Source: Melioribacter roseus P3M-2 (GTDB taxonomy: Bacteria; Bacteroidota; Ignavibacteria; Ignavibacteriales; Melioribacteraceae). Taken from it: a stretch of 64,000 nucleotides of DNA. The notes under the pieces were generated by a model. That model had not been told where the DNA came from. It did not search any database and saw only the letters and a list, made by a program, of their open reading frames with translations. The stretch covers positions 2,152,001-2,216,000 of the forward strand of contig NC_018178.1 of assembly GCF_000279145.1 (NCBI RefSeq), given 5' to 3'. This document shows positions 35,380 through 45,413 of this stretch, piece by piece; the first letter of the stretch is position 1, and each line of letters starts with the position of its first letter. A program made the position numbers and the translations under genes.

Positions 35380-38300
35380 TAGAATTCGAATTTATATTTG
35401 AGTGCCAGTTCATTAACTTTTTCGTCCAGTCCAGGAGTTTGAATGATCGGATCTTTTCGTTCCAATCGAATAAGGAAACTAGGATTGAACGGGTATTCTA
35501 TTTTTATGTTTGCTTTATTAATGTTTTGGAAAATCTCTGTAGTTCCGCCAAAACTATAACGCAAGTTCTGAATTTTTCCGGAAAAACGAAACTTCGTTTG
35601 ATCGCCGGTTCTGCTAATTTGTATATTATTAACCAGATCACCCACCGCCGAGTTCACAAAATTGGTCAGGAGCGAACCGAGGAATGAGGTGGCTGTGCTC
35701 TGGAAATCGCTCAGAATTCCCGCAGTCTCGGCTCTGTCCTGCGCGGTTAAGTCATTCTTGAATTTTCCGAAAAGTATAAAAGAAAAGGCGTCCGAGTAAT
35801 CGTATTTGGTTTCCCTAACATTATTTTGAATGTTCTTTTTGCCCACGTAGATTGCAATGCTTTCCGGATTGTTTACCAGGTTTTTGCCGATTGCGGAGAT
35901 GGGTCCTTTTATGAAAATTTTAATTGCCACTTCTTCCGGAGTTGCATCCGGGTCGGAGGGCGGTATGTAATCGTTAATATATGTCGCGGTAATATCCAGA
36001 TAAGGTTCTGAGATGCTGCTTTCAAACCGGATAATTCCTTCGGCGTCAAAGGTTTTGAAGAATTCCAGTTTGGAGCCGTTTAAGAGTTCAAAGACTCCCT
36101 GGGCGCGCGTGTTGCCGGAAATGCTCTCGTAAGTCATATCCCCCCGCGTTTCAACAATCAGTCTTTGATTTGCAATTTGGGACAGAATAAAGACCATCTG
36201 AGCGCGGTCGGACACTCTGATCCCCAATGAATAGTCGACGTCTATCGAGGATTTCCGACCGCTCATTAAATCTTTGCGAAGTTTTTTCTCCTGTTCCAGA
36301 ACTTCCTGAAATTTCAACAGTTCTTTGTCGATTTTCGATGAGTCGACCAGGAAAACAATTCGATAATCGTTGTTTTGCGTTCTTCCGGTTTCTTCACCGA
36401 GCGTGTAATATAAATTGGCATTATTAACCAGAACGTTTCCCCTTATGAAAATACGGTCGTCGCGCCACGTTAATAGCCATTCCGGATCGGTTTCGATAGT
36501 AAGGTTGCCGTACATTTGAGGGCTAACGGTTTTGGAATTCTCATTCAGTACGGCTAATTTACCCCTGGCATTGACGGATAAGTCTTTCAATGAAAATCCT
36601 TGCATCAACATGGTTCCCTTGCCGTTAATAGTACCACCGTCCTTGACGCCGCCGGCATTCGAGATATAGAGTGTGTCGATTTCGATTTTTTGATCCTCGA
36701 GCCGGAAACGAAGCCCGAAAGAATAGTTGATATTGTTGGCCATAAATTTAAACGAGCCGTCGTTCACGGATAAATTACCGTAGTAGCGTGGATTGTCAAT
36801 ACTGCCTCTGAGTTTAATATCCGATAGAAGCAATCCGTCCTGATTTTCAATGCCCGGAAAAATTTTACCGAGCGTTTTCAGATTAAAATTATCGGAGTAA
36901 ATATTTATTTTCATTTCCTTATCCGCCGGCACTCGCTCGTCTACCTTCGTAAAAGCAAGGTCGTATGGTATCGTTCCATTAATGGTCATTGCGGGCTTAT
37001 TATAATTATAAGTAGAATCCGTAAATATCAAATCGGCGCTAATAATTTTATTTCCGTAATTTAATTTGCCTTCCATCTTACCTAGATTATAGCCGGAATA
37101 ATAGATCGATTTAAGATCAATTTTCGAATCGATTAACGGGGAATTGAGATTGCCCCGGATATCCGCGTAAAGACTGCAATTAATATTAAGAAGCGGGTCC
37201 TCGCCCCCGAGAAAATATGCGCTCATTATTTTCCCGGACAGTTTATTGAGCTCGATAGAGATATTCTGATTGCGTTCGTTGTCGATATATCCTGAAGCGG
37301 CGAGGTATGTGGTGTCGCTCCATAAATTCAGATTTTCAAAACGGAAATTTTTATCGTCATAAACGGCTCGGATTGTGTCTTTGTTTTTCCACTCAATATC
37401 TTTATACCTGATCATAAGGTTGTCTATATTGAAATATTTGGTGGTAGGCGACGTAGTAAGATAGCCTTCGGCATGAGCCGAAGCGTAATCCTCAATGTCT
37501 GCCGATAAATTATAAAACAATTTGCTCTGATTGAATACGAGGTCGGTTGTAATATTTTTGACATTCGTGCCGCTGTAAAATCTTTTCGATGAAAACGACG
37601 CTATTCCGAATAATTTATCGAACGAATTGTAATAATTATTCCTGATGAAATTGACGTCTGCTTCAACATCCGACAGATAGATTGTCGATTCTTTGTCCAG
37701 TAGAATAATATAATCGAGATTCATCGACGTGTTGATTGAAAAATTCGGGGAGTTATTTTTTACAGCGCCGTAGCCCGTTCCTGAAATGTCGAGATTTTCC
37801 TTGCCTATGAGCGCGGCTACAATTTCGAAATTCTTGAATGTGAAATTAAAATCGAACTCTATATTTTTCTTGATTACGTCCGGCAATTCAATTTCCACCG
37901 AATCCGTAACTTCTTCTTCGTAGACTATATTTATCGGATTTACGTTTTCAATTTTTTCTCTGAAGATTCGTATGATTGTATTAGTCTGGTAATTTACGAG
38001 CTCGATGGCGTCGTTCAACGAAAAATTGCCTTCGATATTGAAATCCAACAAATCTGAGTTGATGTTTATCGCGCGGTAATCTTTCCTGTTGACAAGCTTC
38101 AAATCCAAATTGGCATAATCTATGAACTTGTTATTAATCGAAGAAGAATCGATTCCGAACGAGAATGTGCCGGTTATGCTGTCTGGATTAAAATTCATGC
38201 CGTCGGCTCTGAAATAAAAATTGAGATCGCTTTTGTAATTTTCGTCGTTGTTGAATTGGGATAAATCCAGGTTATTCAGCCTTCCGACTAAAAAGTAGCG

Positions 38301-39866
38301 GGGTACGTAATCCTGAAGAAAAGTAAGATTGCCTTTGATATCGAGCCGCGCCGCCGCGCCCGAGGCGGTCGCGTCGAGTTCGATTTCGCCATTGGAAGCC
38401 GTAGAGCTTATTTTGAAATCGGATACGGGAACGTTGTTGATGTACGAGTCGCTCCCTTCCAACTTTAGCATAGTATTGAGCTCCTTAAGGCTAAATGAAC
38501 TGCCTGCGATAGCTCCTTTGCCGTTTATGCGCGTCGGCATATTTATAACAGGCTGCAGGTTGAGATTCTTTACGATAAAATTAATATTGTATTGCACCGG
38601 AGATTTACTCAGGTTCAACGCGCAATCGAGTTCGAGGCCTTGACCCCTTCCCGTTTCGGCGGCAAGTTTTGCCTTGAAATTAGCAGGATAGCCGTGATAA
38701 TCAACATTGAGATTTGTAAGTCTTAGTTTATTAAAACGGGGAAGCTTGAGAGAGGGGAGCAGCCTCAAAACGTTTTCGTAAACTATCGAAGAATTCTTAA
38801 TGTTCGCGTCGATATATAATTCAGAAGGGCGATGCAAATTTCTGAGGTATCCGCTGAGATTTAAATCCGTGTCCGAATAATTGAGTGAAAGTTTATCGAT
38901 CCTGATGTTGCCGAATTCTCCTTTTGCATCGAGCGCGAGCGACGGTCTCCCTTTTAGTATTTCGGTGCTCTTGATGAACGACGAAAGATCGTCGAAGTCA
39001 AACGCTTTGATATCGGCTTTAAGCTCTACGGGGTACGACTTGAAATTCTCCAGATTAATATCGCCGAAAATATTCAGACTGTCGAGTCGCGCGCTGATAG
39101 CGATATCGGAACGTTCAGTGACAAGATTAAAATTCGTTACCGAAGCGTATTTACTCGTCGCTTCGAATATGCCGCTCAGATTTTTAATCGAAAAATTATT
39201 GAAATTACTCGTCAGCGACATCGACTTTACATTCAGCATATAAGCTTTTTCAGAAGGGGAGAGGAACGCCTCGGCTTCCAGATTCATGTTTGCAATTCTT
39301 AAATCGTCGGCGTTAAATTTTTTATAAACCGAAATCGATCCCCGGCGGTCGTATCTCTGCATTCTGAAATTGAAGTTTACCAGACTTATTTTGGGCGCTA
39401 TTATTTTGAACGTAAACTCGGACGAAGTAGCGTCTTCTTTCTCTTTCGGCTTGAAGAGAGCCGAATAATTCCATGCGCCGGTTTCGTTTTGTAATAGATT
39501 GACTGAAGCATTGTTTAATTCCGCTTCCCTAATGTAAATCCGTTTCAATAAAAGTTGTAAGGGACTTGTTTTAATAATTAATTTGTCCGCATACAATAGG
39601 GTATCCTTGTCGACGGTCAAGAGAGGTTTGTTGATAAAGAGCGAGGTTAATATTGTGCCTTCAATGTTTTCAATCGATAATTTTGCATCTGTATTCGAAT
39701 TGACGATATCAATCAGATTATCTTTGAGATAATCCCTGAAAGTGCGGGTTTGCGAAAAACCGATGAAAAGAACAATCAGTCCAACAATAAGCAATGCGGC
39801 GGCAATAAAAAAATTTACAATCCTTCTGAATAAGGATTTTTTCGATTTGTTCTTTTCAGCCGGCAT
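35379..39866 (-). CDS. tamB: TamB-like (AsmA/DUF490) outer-membrane biogenesis protein
   Basis: 1495 residues: an N-terminal membrane anchor (about 17-38), an AsmA-like start (LSIENIEGTILTSLF), a long beta-rich taco-like region, and the C-terminal TamB domain with GNTRAQGVFELLNGSKLEFFKTFDAEGIIRF and the terminal LRYSFGGTTEIFQ...ELALKYKFEF segment. TamB-type proteins span the periplasm and assist lipid transport or barrel assembly together with an Omp85 partner. No TamA gene is adjacent; BamA is about 8 kb upstream in the same block. The gene order with rnr and rfaE suggests coordinated transcription. Confidence 0.92.
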   Translation of the reverse strand: MPAEKNKSKKSLFRRIVNFFIAAALLIVGLIVLFIGFSQTRTFRDYLKDNLIDIVNSNTDAKLSIENIEGTILTSLFINKPLLTVDKDTLLYADKLIIKTSPLQLLLKRIYIREAELNNASVNLLQNETGAWNYSALFKPKEKEDATSSEFTFKIIAPKISLVNFNFRMQRYDRRGSISVYKKFNADDLRIANMNLEAEAFLSPSEKAYMLNVKSMSLTSNFNNFSIKNLSGIFEATSKYASVTNFNLVTERSDIAISARLDSLNIFGDINLENFKSYPVELKADIKAFDFDDLSSFIKSTEILKGRPSLALDAKGEFGNIRIDKLSLNYSDTDLNLSGYLRNLHRPSELYIDANIKNSSIVYENVLRLLPSLKLPRFNKLRLTNLNVDYHGYPANFKAKLAAETGRGQGLELDCALNLSKSPVQYNINFIVKNLNLQPVINMPTRINGKGAIAGSSFSLKELNTMLKLEGSDSYINNVPVSDFKISSTASNGEIELDATASGAAARLDIKGNLTFLQDYVPRYFLVGRLNNLDLSQFNNDENYKSDLNFYFRADGMNFNPDSITGTFSFGIDSSSINNKFIDYANLDLKLVNRKDYRAININSDLLDFNIEGNFSLNDAIELVNYQTNTIIRIFREKIENVNPINIVYEEEVTDSVEIELPDVIKKNIEFDFNFTFKNFEIVAALIGKENLDISGTGYGAVKNNSPNFSINTSMNLDYIILLDKESTIYLSDVEADVNFIRNNYYNSFDKLFGIASFSSKRFYSGTNVKNITTDLVFNQSKLFYNLSADIEDYASAHAEGYLTTSPTTKYFNIDNLMIRYKDIEWKNKDTIRAVYDDKNFRFENLNLWSDTTYLAASGYIDNERNQNISIELNKLSGKIMSAYFLGGEDPLLNINCSLYADIRGNLNSPLIDSKIDLKSIYYSGYNLGKMEGKLNYGNKIISADLIFTDSTYNYNKPAMTINGTIPYDLAFTKVDERVPADKEMKINIYSDNFNLKTLGKIFPGIENQDGLLLSDIKLRGSIDNPRYYGNLSVNDGSFKFMANNINYSFGLRFRLEDQKIEIDTLYISNAGGVKDGGTINGKGTMLMQGFSLKDLSVNARGKLAVLNENSKTVSPQMYGNLTIETDPEWLLTWRDDRIFIRGNVLVNNANLYYTLGEETGRTQNNDYRIVFLVDSSKIDKELLKFQEVLEQEKKLRKDLMSGRKSSIDVDYSLGIRVSDRAQMVFILSQIANQRLIVETRGDMTYESISGNTRAQGVFELLNGSKLEFFKTFDAEGIIRFESSISEPYLDITATYINDYIPPSDPDATPEEVAIKIFIKGPISAIGKNLVNNPESIAIYVGKKNIQNNVRETKYDYSDAFSFILFGKFKNDLTAQDRAETAGILSDFQSTATSFLGSLLTNFVNSAVGDLVNNIQISRTGDQTKFRFSGKIQNLRYSFGGTTEIFQNINKANIKIEYPFNPSFLIRLERKDPIIQTPGLDEKVNELALKYKFEF

Positions 39867-40342
39867 TATTTATACCGATCTAAAATAGTATTTATAATGT
39901 TCGATGTAGATTGAATGTTGACGAATTCGATAGTTTCAACTGCGCCGCCGTTGTTTTCCACAATATCCGCGCCTACGATTTTATCCTTTGACCAATCCGC
40001 TCCTTTAACCAGAATATCCGGCACAAGTTTTTTTATTATCTCGTAAGGAGTGTCTTCTTCGAACACAGTCACATAATCGACCGGTTTGAGATTCGAAATA
40101 ATAAAAGTTCGTTCTTCCTGTTTTAGTATCGGTCGTTTTTCGCCTTTAATTCTTCTTACAGATTCGTCCGAGTTGACGGCTACAATCAAAATATCGCCCA
40201 ATTGTTTTGCTTTAATTAAATAATCGATGTGACCGGCGTGAATTATATCGAAACATCCGTTTGTGAATACAACTTTTTTGTTCTGAGCTGCCAATTGCTC
40301 TCTGATTTTTATAAGTTCTTCCTGCGATAAAATTGCGTTCAT
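39866..40342 (-). CDS. rfaE2: D-glycero-beta-D-manno-heptose 1-phosphate adenylyltransferase (RfaE domain II)
   Basis: 158 residues of the nucleotidyltransferase fold, with VFTNGCFDIIHAGHIDYLIKA containing the HxGH motif and the ISNLKPVDYV segment. Activates heptose 1-phosphate to ADP-heptose for lipopolysaccharide inner core. In E. coli this is the C-terminal half of HldE; here it is a separate gene overlapping its kinase partner by 4 bases. It supports an LPS with heptose in the core. Confidence 0.92.
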   Translation of the reverse strand: MNAILSQEELIKIREQLAAQNKKVVFTNGCFDIIHAGHIDYLIKAKQLGDILIVAVNSDESVRRIKGEKRPILKQEERTFIISNLKPVDYVTVFEEDTPYEIIKKLVPDILVKGADWSKDKIVGADIVENNGGAVETIEFVNIQSTSNIINTILDRYK

Positions 40343-41337
40343 TTTTTTAATTCTTCCTTAACTGCGTTAATCAAGTCGTCGATATTTATCGGAACTATGC
40401 CTACTTCCTGGCATACAATTCCGCCGGCGTAATTTGCCAGGTAAGCCGCGTTGTAGATATCAATCCCAGCGGCGAGCGCTATTGTTATTGTTGAGATTAC
40501 GGTATCGCCCGCGCCGGAAACATCCGCAACTTTCCGGGCTTTGGTAGGCACGCGTTTCTCGGGTTTTCCTTTTTCAAACAACGCTATGCCGGCTTCGCCT
40601 AAAGTTAATAAAATATAACGAGCATTTAAATTGTGGAGAAGTTTTTCGCCTGCTATTGATATGTCGTCGTCGCTCCGGAGCTTCATACTCAATGCGTCTT
40701 CGGTCTCTTTTCTGTTGGGTTTGAATACCGTTACGTTTTTGTATTCGAAAAAGTTATTGAACTTGGGATCTACGGTTATAATTTTGTTCTCTTCGTTAGC
40801 TTTCTTAATAACTTCTCTTATAAGATTCTGAGTAAGTACGCCTTTGTTGTAATCCTGCAGAATTATAGCGTCGATGTTGGAAAAGTCGTTTTTGATATAA
40901 TCGATAATTTTCTTTTCTATCGATTTGGAAAGGGGAGCGGTCGATTCTTTATCGATACGCACAACCTGCTGACTGTGAGCGATCACTCTTGTTTTGGACG
41001 TGGTCGGTCTCGATTTGTCGGTGAAAATTGCTTCGTCGGAAATTCCGGTGTCGCGCATCAATTTTTTGAGGAGTTTGCCTTCGGAGTCGTCGCCGATTAT
41101 TCCTATTGGCAGAGGCGTTCCGCCGAGCGTTAAAATATTGTACGCTACGTTTAAGGCGCCGCCGAATCTAGAAAATTCGTTGTCGACTTCGACTACCGGC
41201 ACCGGAGCTTCGGGAGATATTCTGCTGACTTTCCCTTTGTAATAACTGTCGAGCATCATGTCACCGATAACCGCAATTCTTTTGTTTTTGAATTTTTCTT
41301 TCAAGGACAGCAGTTCCTTGTGGGAAATATTTAACAT
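40339..41337 (-). CDS. rfaE1: D-glycero-beta-D-manno-heptose 7-phosphate kinase (RfaE domain I)
   Basis: 332 residues, a PfkB-type sugar kinase with GDMMLDSYYKGKVSRISPEAP near the start and DVSGAGDTV holding the catalytic Asp near the C-terminus. Phosphorylates heptose 7-phosphate at C1. I start it at the ATG at 41335-41337, since a TTG two codons upstream would be too close to the GGAG ribosome site. Its partner rfaE2 follows immediately. Confidence 0.93.
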   Translation of the reverse strand: MLNISHKELLSLKEKFKNKRIAVIGDMMLDSYYKGKVSRISPEAPVPVVEVDNEFSRFGGALNVAYNILTLGGTPLPIGIIGDDSEGKLLKKLMRDTGISDEAIFTDKSRPTTSKTRVIAHSQQVVRIDKESTAPLSKSIEKKIIDYIKNDFSNIDAIILQDYNKGVLTQNLIREVIKKANEENKIITVDPKFNNFFEYKNVTVFKPNRKETEDALSMKLRSDDDISIAGEKLLHNLNARYILLTLGEAGIALFEKGKPEKRVPTKARKVADVSGAGDTVISTITIALAAGIDIYNAAYLANYAGGIVCQEVGIVPINIDDLINAVKEELKK

Positions 41338-41347
41338 TGTCAATCTC

Positions 41348-42406
41348 CTATTTCCATAGCGCTAATTCGTTAATGAAATTTATTCTAATCAAACCGTCGT
41401 CGGTTCCGAGCCATAAATATCCGCCGTCGAAGAACAATTTGTTGACGGTAGACGGAATCCTGTCGTCGCGAACGGGAAGTATCTGATTATTTAATCTGTT
41501 AATCAATACAAGTCCCCTGCCGTAAGGCTCTTTTGTTTGAATGCCGAACTGATAAAGCGAAGCGCAGATGTAATTTCCTATCAGTGCAAGGTCGTAGACC
41601 CCGTTTCCCGTCAGTCCGTTTGTAACGTCGAAGCGAAGCCAGTTGTTGATCCTGTCGTATCTGAACAGTCCGCCTGTATTGAATTCCGGGCGTTCTTCGG
41701 TTATGAATTCATCGAGTCCAATCCATAAATAATCGCGTTCGGATAGAATCGATGATATCGAAATTTGTTCCCCTTCGCCGTTGAAATAGTTATATCTGTT
41801 GTCGAAAAAAACGATTGCCGAAGGATCGTTCAGGTCTTTCGATTTATAGTATCTGTGCAATCCCGCTTCGGTTCCGAACCAGACGAGGGAATCGCCTTCA
41901 AGTTTTATTGTCTTAATCATATTCGACTGATTGTTGCCCCCGACGGTCAAATCGTAGTCGGTATATCGACGCGTTTTCAAATCGTATTTTGTCAGATATT
42001 TGAACCTGCCGATCCAAACTGAGTTTTCGTAAGGATCGTATTCAATGGAGCGAATCCAGTTGGCTAATTGCCCGCCGAGTCCGAATTTTCTTTTCGACCA
42101 GTTTTTCCTCCTTTTGTCGTAAGTGAACAATCCGTCTATCGAACCCGCCCATACGTAGTCTTTATTCGATGTAACGCAAAAAAAGTAGTCGTGTTGAATG
42201 TTGCCTTTTGATGTCGAAAAATGCTGCCATTGACCGTTTTGGAACAGAAAAATGCCGCTTCCGTTTGTAGTTACCCATAAATTCTGTCCGTCTTTATGGA
42301 TATCGGTAATGTTAGCGCCTTTCAAAAAAAAATCGAACTTGTCGCCGTCCTGTTGCGCGACAATAAGCGATGCATAAAATAGAAAATATAGAATAATTTT
42401 TTTCAT
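41348..42406 (-). CDS. Exported two-component-regulator-type propeller protein without a kinase
   Basis: 352 residues with a signal peptide (1-18, KKIILYFLFYASLIVAQ). The mature part is a run of repeats built around [LV]W[VAIL]G..[DGA]GL, for example VWAGSIDGLFTYD, VWFGTEAGLHRYY and LWLGTDDGLIRI, as in the sensor propellers of hybrid two-component systems. No kinase, output domain or membrane anchor follows. It may be a periplasmic ligand-binding protein. Role unknown; its place between rfaE1 and the lipoate ligase gives no obvious clue. Confidence 0.8.
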   Translation of the reverse strand: MKKIILYFLFYASLIVAQQDGDKFDFFLKGANITDIHKDGQNLWVTTNGSGIFLFQNGQWQHFSTSKGNIQHDYFFCVTSNKDYVWAGSIDGLFTYDKRRKNWSKRKFGLGGQLANWIRSIEYDPYENSVWIGRFKYLTKYDLKTRRYTDYDLTVGGNNQSNMIKTIKLEGDSLVWFGTEAGLHRYYKSKDLNDPSAIVFFDNRYNYFNGEGEQISISSILSERDYLWIGLDEFITEERPEFNTGGLFRYDRINNWLRFDVTNGLTGNGVYDLALIGNYICASLYQFGIQTKEPYGRGLVLINRLNNQILPVRDDRIPSTVNKLFFDGGYLWLGTDDGLIRINFINELALWK

Positions 42407-42448
42407 AGTCGCATGGAATTTACGAAAATTACGAATGGAAAAATAATA

Positions 42449-43216
42449 TTATGATTGTTGGAATAAAAACGCGCTTTTAGAATTTTTTACCGATTCGAAA
42501 TTAATTCCCCAGAATTTTGAAAAGCCTTCTTTAAGACATTCGCTTAGTCTGCCGTAATCCGTTTTAGTGTTAGTGATCGATTCTATTTCGATGGTCTTAT
42601 CGTCCATTTCTTTAGATAGCGATCTACGCGTCGGATCGTCGACGGATACAAATTCCGGAAGCCGCCGGTGAAACCGCCCGCATAAAATTGAGCCGTGCTG
42701 CAATATCACTTTATCCATTTTGCGTTGAGCGCTTCCTACAATTTTTTTTCCGCGGAATTTTATTTCGTTCTTTGCCGCGCTGCCGAAGCAGAGGACGCCT
42801 TCCGGTTGTCGAAGCAAGGAAGGGAAGTGAGGATTTTCGTCTTCCAGCTTAAGCTCCTCGAAAACCGGATCGTATAGTTTCAGCCCTTCAATCAGAGCGA
42901 GCGAAACCGCTTTGTATATTTTTTTCGGAGTTAAATCGTGCGAGTAAGGTATAATTACCGAATATGTAATTTCTTCGGCATGTAAAATAGCCCTGCCGCC
43001 CGTAGGTCTTCGTACGATATCGATCGATTCTTTAGAAGTTCTTTCCGTATCGATATCTTCGAATTTCTGATTGGCGCCCAGAGAGATGCAGTAAGGATTC
43101 CATCCGTAGAGTCTGAAAAATGCTTCGTCCTGGCCGCAGGAGCGGGCAAGAGAAATATCGATGTCCATGTTTTCTCTTCCGGTCTGAACGCCGTATTCAA
43201 TCAAATGCCACTTCAT
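42449..43216 (-). CDS. Lipoate-protein ligase A family protein
   Basis: 255 residues of the biotin/lipoate ligase fold. Hallmarks are SLGANQKFEDID, the RRPTGGRAILHAEEITYSVI loop and the catalytic-lysine segment GKKIVGSAQRKMDKVILQHGSIL. It may attach lipoate or act as a lipoyl or octanoyl transferase; the sequence alone does not decide. The ATG overlaps the stop of lpxA, so the gene is translationally coupled to the lipid A operon although the function is unrelated. Confidence 0.88.
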   Translation of the reverse strand: MKWHLIEYGVQTGRENMDIDISLARSCGQDEAFFRLYGWNPYCISLGANQKFEDIDTERTSKESIDIVRRPTGGRAILHAEEITYSVIIPYSHDLTPKKIYKAVSLALIEGLKLYDPVFEELKLEDENPHFPSLLRQPEGVLCFGSAAKNEIKFRGKKIVGSAQRKMDKVILQHGSILCGRFHRRLPEFVSVDDPTRRSLSKEMDDKTIEIESITNTKTDYGRLSECLKEGFSKFWGINFESVKNSKSAFLFQQS

Positions 43217-43992
43217 CTTCGCAATATTCCACGCTTGGAAGTTTCGATGAATTTGACAATCGACCCGACGTATTCATTGGATTGAAATTCGGATTTCAAT
43301 TTATCGAGAGCGTTACGAAAAGTAAGCCCCGACAAATAGAGAATTCTGTACGCTTCTTTGATGGCGTTTATCGAATCGTTCGAAAAATTCCTTCGGCGCA
43401 AACCGACAATATTGAGACCCATATAGCGAGCCGGATAGCCGCTGGTCATTACAAAGGGCGGCACATCCATATTGACCATCGAGCCGCCGCCGACCATTGC
43501 ATGTTGACCGATTTTACCGAATTGATGAACGGCGCTCAATCCGCCTATTATAACATTGTCTTCTATCGTAACGTGGCCTGCTATCTGAACTCCGTTTGAA
43601 CAAATTACTTTATTGCCGATAATGCAGTCGTGAGCTACGTGTGTGTATGCCATCAATAAACAATTCTGACCTATTACAGTTTTCCCCCTAGCCGTGGTGC
43701 CTTTGTGGAGCGTGGCAAATTCGCGCACTATCGTGTCGTCTCCGATAAAGAGAAAAGTTTCTTCTCCGTTGTATTTCAAATCCTGCGGTAAATTGGATAC
43801 GGAAGCGCCCTGAAATATCTTAACTCGATTGCCTATTCTTGCTCCGTTATAGATGCATGCGTTTTGCCCGATTATTGAATCGTCGCCGATAATAACGTCG
43901 TCTTCGATTACGGCAAAAGGGCCAATGCTTACATTGCTGCCGATCTTAGCGTTCGGACTTACAATGGCAGTAGGATGAATGGTTGCTGGCAT
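43213..43992 (-). CDS. lpxA: UDP-N-acetylglucosamine acyltransferase
   Basis: 259 residues. First lipid A step: transfers a hydroxyacyl chain from acyl carrier protein to UDP-GlcNAc. Left-handed beta-helix with many hexapeptide repeats and the catalytic-histidine region LLMAYTHVAHDCIIGNKVI near 110-130; the helical C-terminal part carries NIVGLRRRNFSNDSINAIKEAYRILY. Five bases separate it from lpxC-fabZ upstream. Confidence 0.96.
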   Translation of the reverse strand: MPATIHPTAIVSPNAKIGSNVSIGPFAVIEDDVIIGDDSIIGQNACIYNGARIGNRVKIFQGASVSNLPQDLKYNGEETFLFIGDDTIVREFATLHKGTTARGKTVIGQNCLLMAYTHVAHDCIIGNKVICSNGVQIAGHVTIEDNVIIGGLSAVHQFGKIGQHAMVGGGSMVNMDVPPFVMTSGYPARYMGLNIVGLRRRNFSNDSINAIKEAYRILYLSGLTFRNALDKLKSEFQSNEYVGSIVKFIETSKRGILRR

Positions 43993-43997
43993 AAAAT

Positions 43998-45413
43998 TTA
44001 TGAATCTTGTTTTTTGTTTTCTTTGTCGATAATAGCTCCCATAAATTCGGCTTCGGCAACGAGCGTGCCGTCGACGTAGGCAGCCGCTTTAATCGAAAAG
44101 TATTTCGATTTTTTAGATATCAGTTCGGCTTCCATTACCAGTTGGTCGCCCGGGACTACGGGTTTTCTGAACTTTGCATTGTTAATGCTCATAAAATAGA
44201 CCAGATGATTGTCGGGATCGATGAAAGAATTGAGCACCATTATTCCGCTTACCTGAGCCATTGCCTCTACAATCAAGACTCCGGGCATAATCGGTTGTCC
44301 CGGGAAATGTCCCTGGAAGAACGGCTCGTTAATCGTAACCGATTTTACGCCGACAACTCTTTTATCGAGCTCGAGATCGATGATTTTATCTACCAGAAGG
44401 AACGGATATCGGTGAGGCAGTATACGTTGGATTGCATTGGCGTCGAAAACTACGCCTTCTTTTTTTACGAACTGATATTTTTTTACGAGTTTTTTCTGTT
44501 GATAGAGCGCTCGTATCTTCTTTGCAAATTCGACATTGGCTCTGTGACCGGGACGCGCTGCAAGTATTTGAGCTTTTATCGGAGCTCCTATTAGTGCCAG
44601 GTCGCCCAGCATATCGAGCAGTTTATGACGAACGGGCTCGTTCTTGAAACGTAATTTATTATGGGAAAGAAATCCTTCGTGCGTAACCGATACGTCTTCC
44701 GGAAGTTTGAGTTTTCCTTTAAGCCGCTTGAGTCCTTCTTTGTCGAGATCGTGATCCACAATTACAACGGCGTTGTCGATATTTCCGCCTTTGATAAGCC
44801 CCTGATCGGCCAACATTTCGACTTCGCTTAAAAAGCAGAATGTACGAGCCGGAGCAAATTCTTTCACAAATTCTTTTTCGAGATTGAACATGCCTGTATG
44901 TTGACTGCCGAGCGCCGGATTTTGATAATCGACCATAATGGTGATACGGTAATCGTTTAACGGCAGGGCGACTATATCAATTCCGTTTTCTTCGTCATGA
45001 TACATAACTTCCTGGTCGATAACAAGGTAATCTTTGGGAGTGTCCTGAGTGACAAATCCCGCTTCCAATAATTTTTCAACGAAAGGCATTGCGCTGCCGT
45101 CTCCGACAGGCGGTTCAATGCCGTCGATTTCAATGATAATATTGTCGATTTGAAGACCGACTATAGCGGCCAGTACGTGTTCGACGGTGTGCACTTTGGC
45201 TTCGCCTACGGCTAAAGTGGTTCCTCTGGAAAGATCTACCACATAGTCGACAGTCGCCGGAATTTCCGGATTTCCTCCGAGATCTACTCTTACAAATTTG
45301 ATTCCGTGATTGTCAGGAGCCGGTTTGAAAGTAATGGTGCATGAAGTTCCCGTATGAAGTCCCGTACCGGAAAGAGAAACGGGCTTTGCGATGGTGCGCT
45401 GGAGTTCGAGCAT
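43998..45413 (-). CDS. lpxC-fabZ: Bifunctional UDP-3-O-acyl-GlcNAc deacetylase / beta-hydroxyacyl-ACP dehydratase
   Basis: 471 residues. LpxC (1-305) deacetylates the lipid A precursor through zinc; ligands lie in KVHTVEHVLAAI and HKLLDMLGDLAL, and KGGNIDNAVVI is conserved. FabZ (about 325-465) dehydrates hydroxyacyl-ACP, with LPHRYPFLLVD and the catalytic GHFPGQPIMPGVLIVEAMAQ. The fusion is typical of Bacteroidota and Chlorobi and is one reason for the proposed affiliation. It overlaps lpxD by one base. Confidence 0.97.
   Translation of the reverse strand: MLELQRTIAKPVSLSGTGLHTGTSCTITFKPAPDNHGIKFVRVDLGGNPEIPATVDYVVDLSRGTTLAVGEAKVHTVEHVLAAIVGLQIDNIIIEIDGIEPPVGDGSAMPFVEKLLEAGFVTQDTPKDYLVIDQEVMYHDEENGIDIVALPLNDYRITIMVDYQNPALGSQHTGMFNLEKEFVKEFAPARTFCFLSEVEMLADQGLIKGGNIDNAVVIVDHDLDKEGLKRLKGKLKLPEDVSVTHEGFLSHNKLRFKNEPVRHKLLDMLGDLALIGAPIKAQILAARPGHRANVEFAKKIRALYQQKKLVKKYQFVKKEGVVFDANAIQRILPHRYPFLLVDKIIDLELDKRVVGVKSVTINEPFFQGHFPGQPIMPGVLIVEAMAQVSGIMVLNSFIDPDNHLVYFMSINNAKFRKPVVPGDQLVMEAELISKKSKYFSIKAAAYVDGTLVAEAEFMGAIIDKENKKQDS

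Noticed and set aside
37000-39300. Repetitive-looking stretches within tamB as DNA repeats
   Set aside because: The periodicity is the beta-rich repeat character of the protein; no exact nucleotide repeats were seen.
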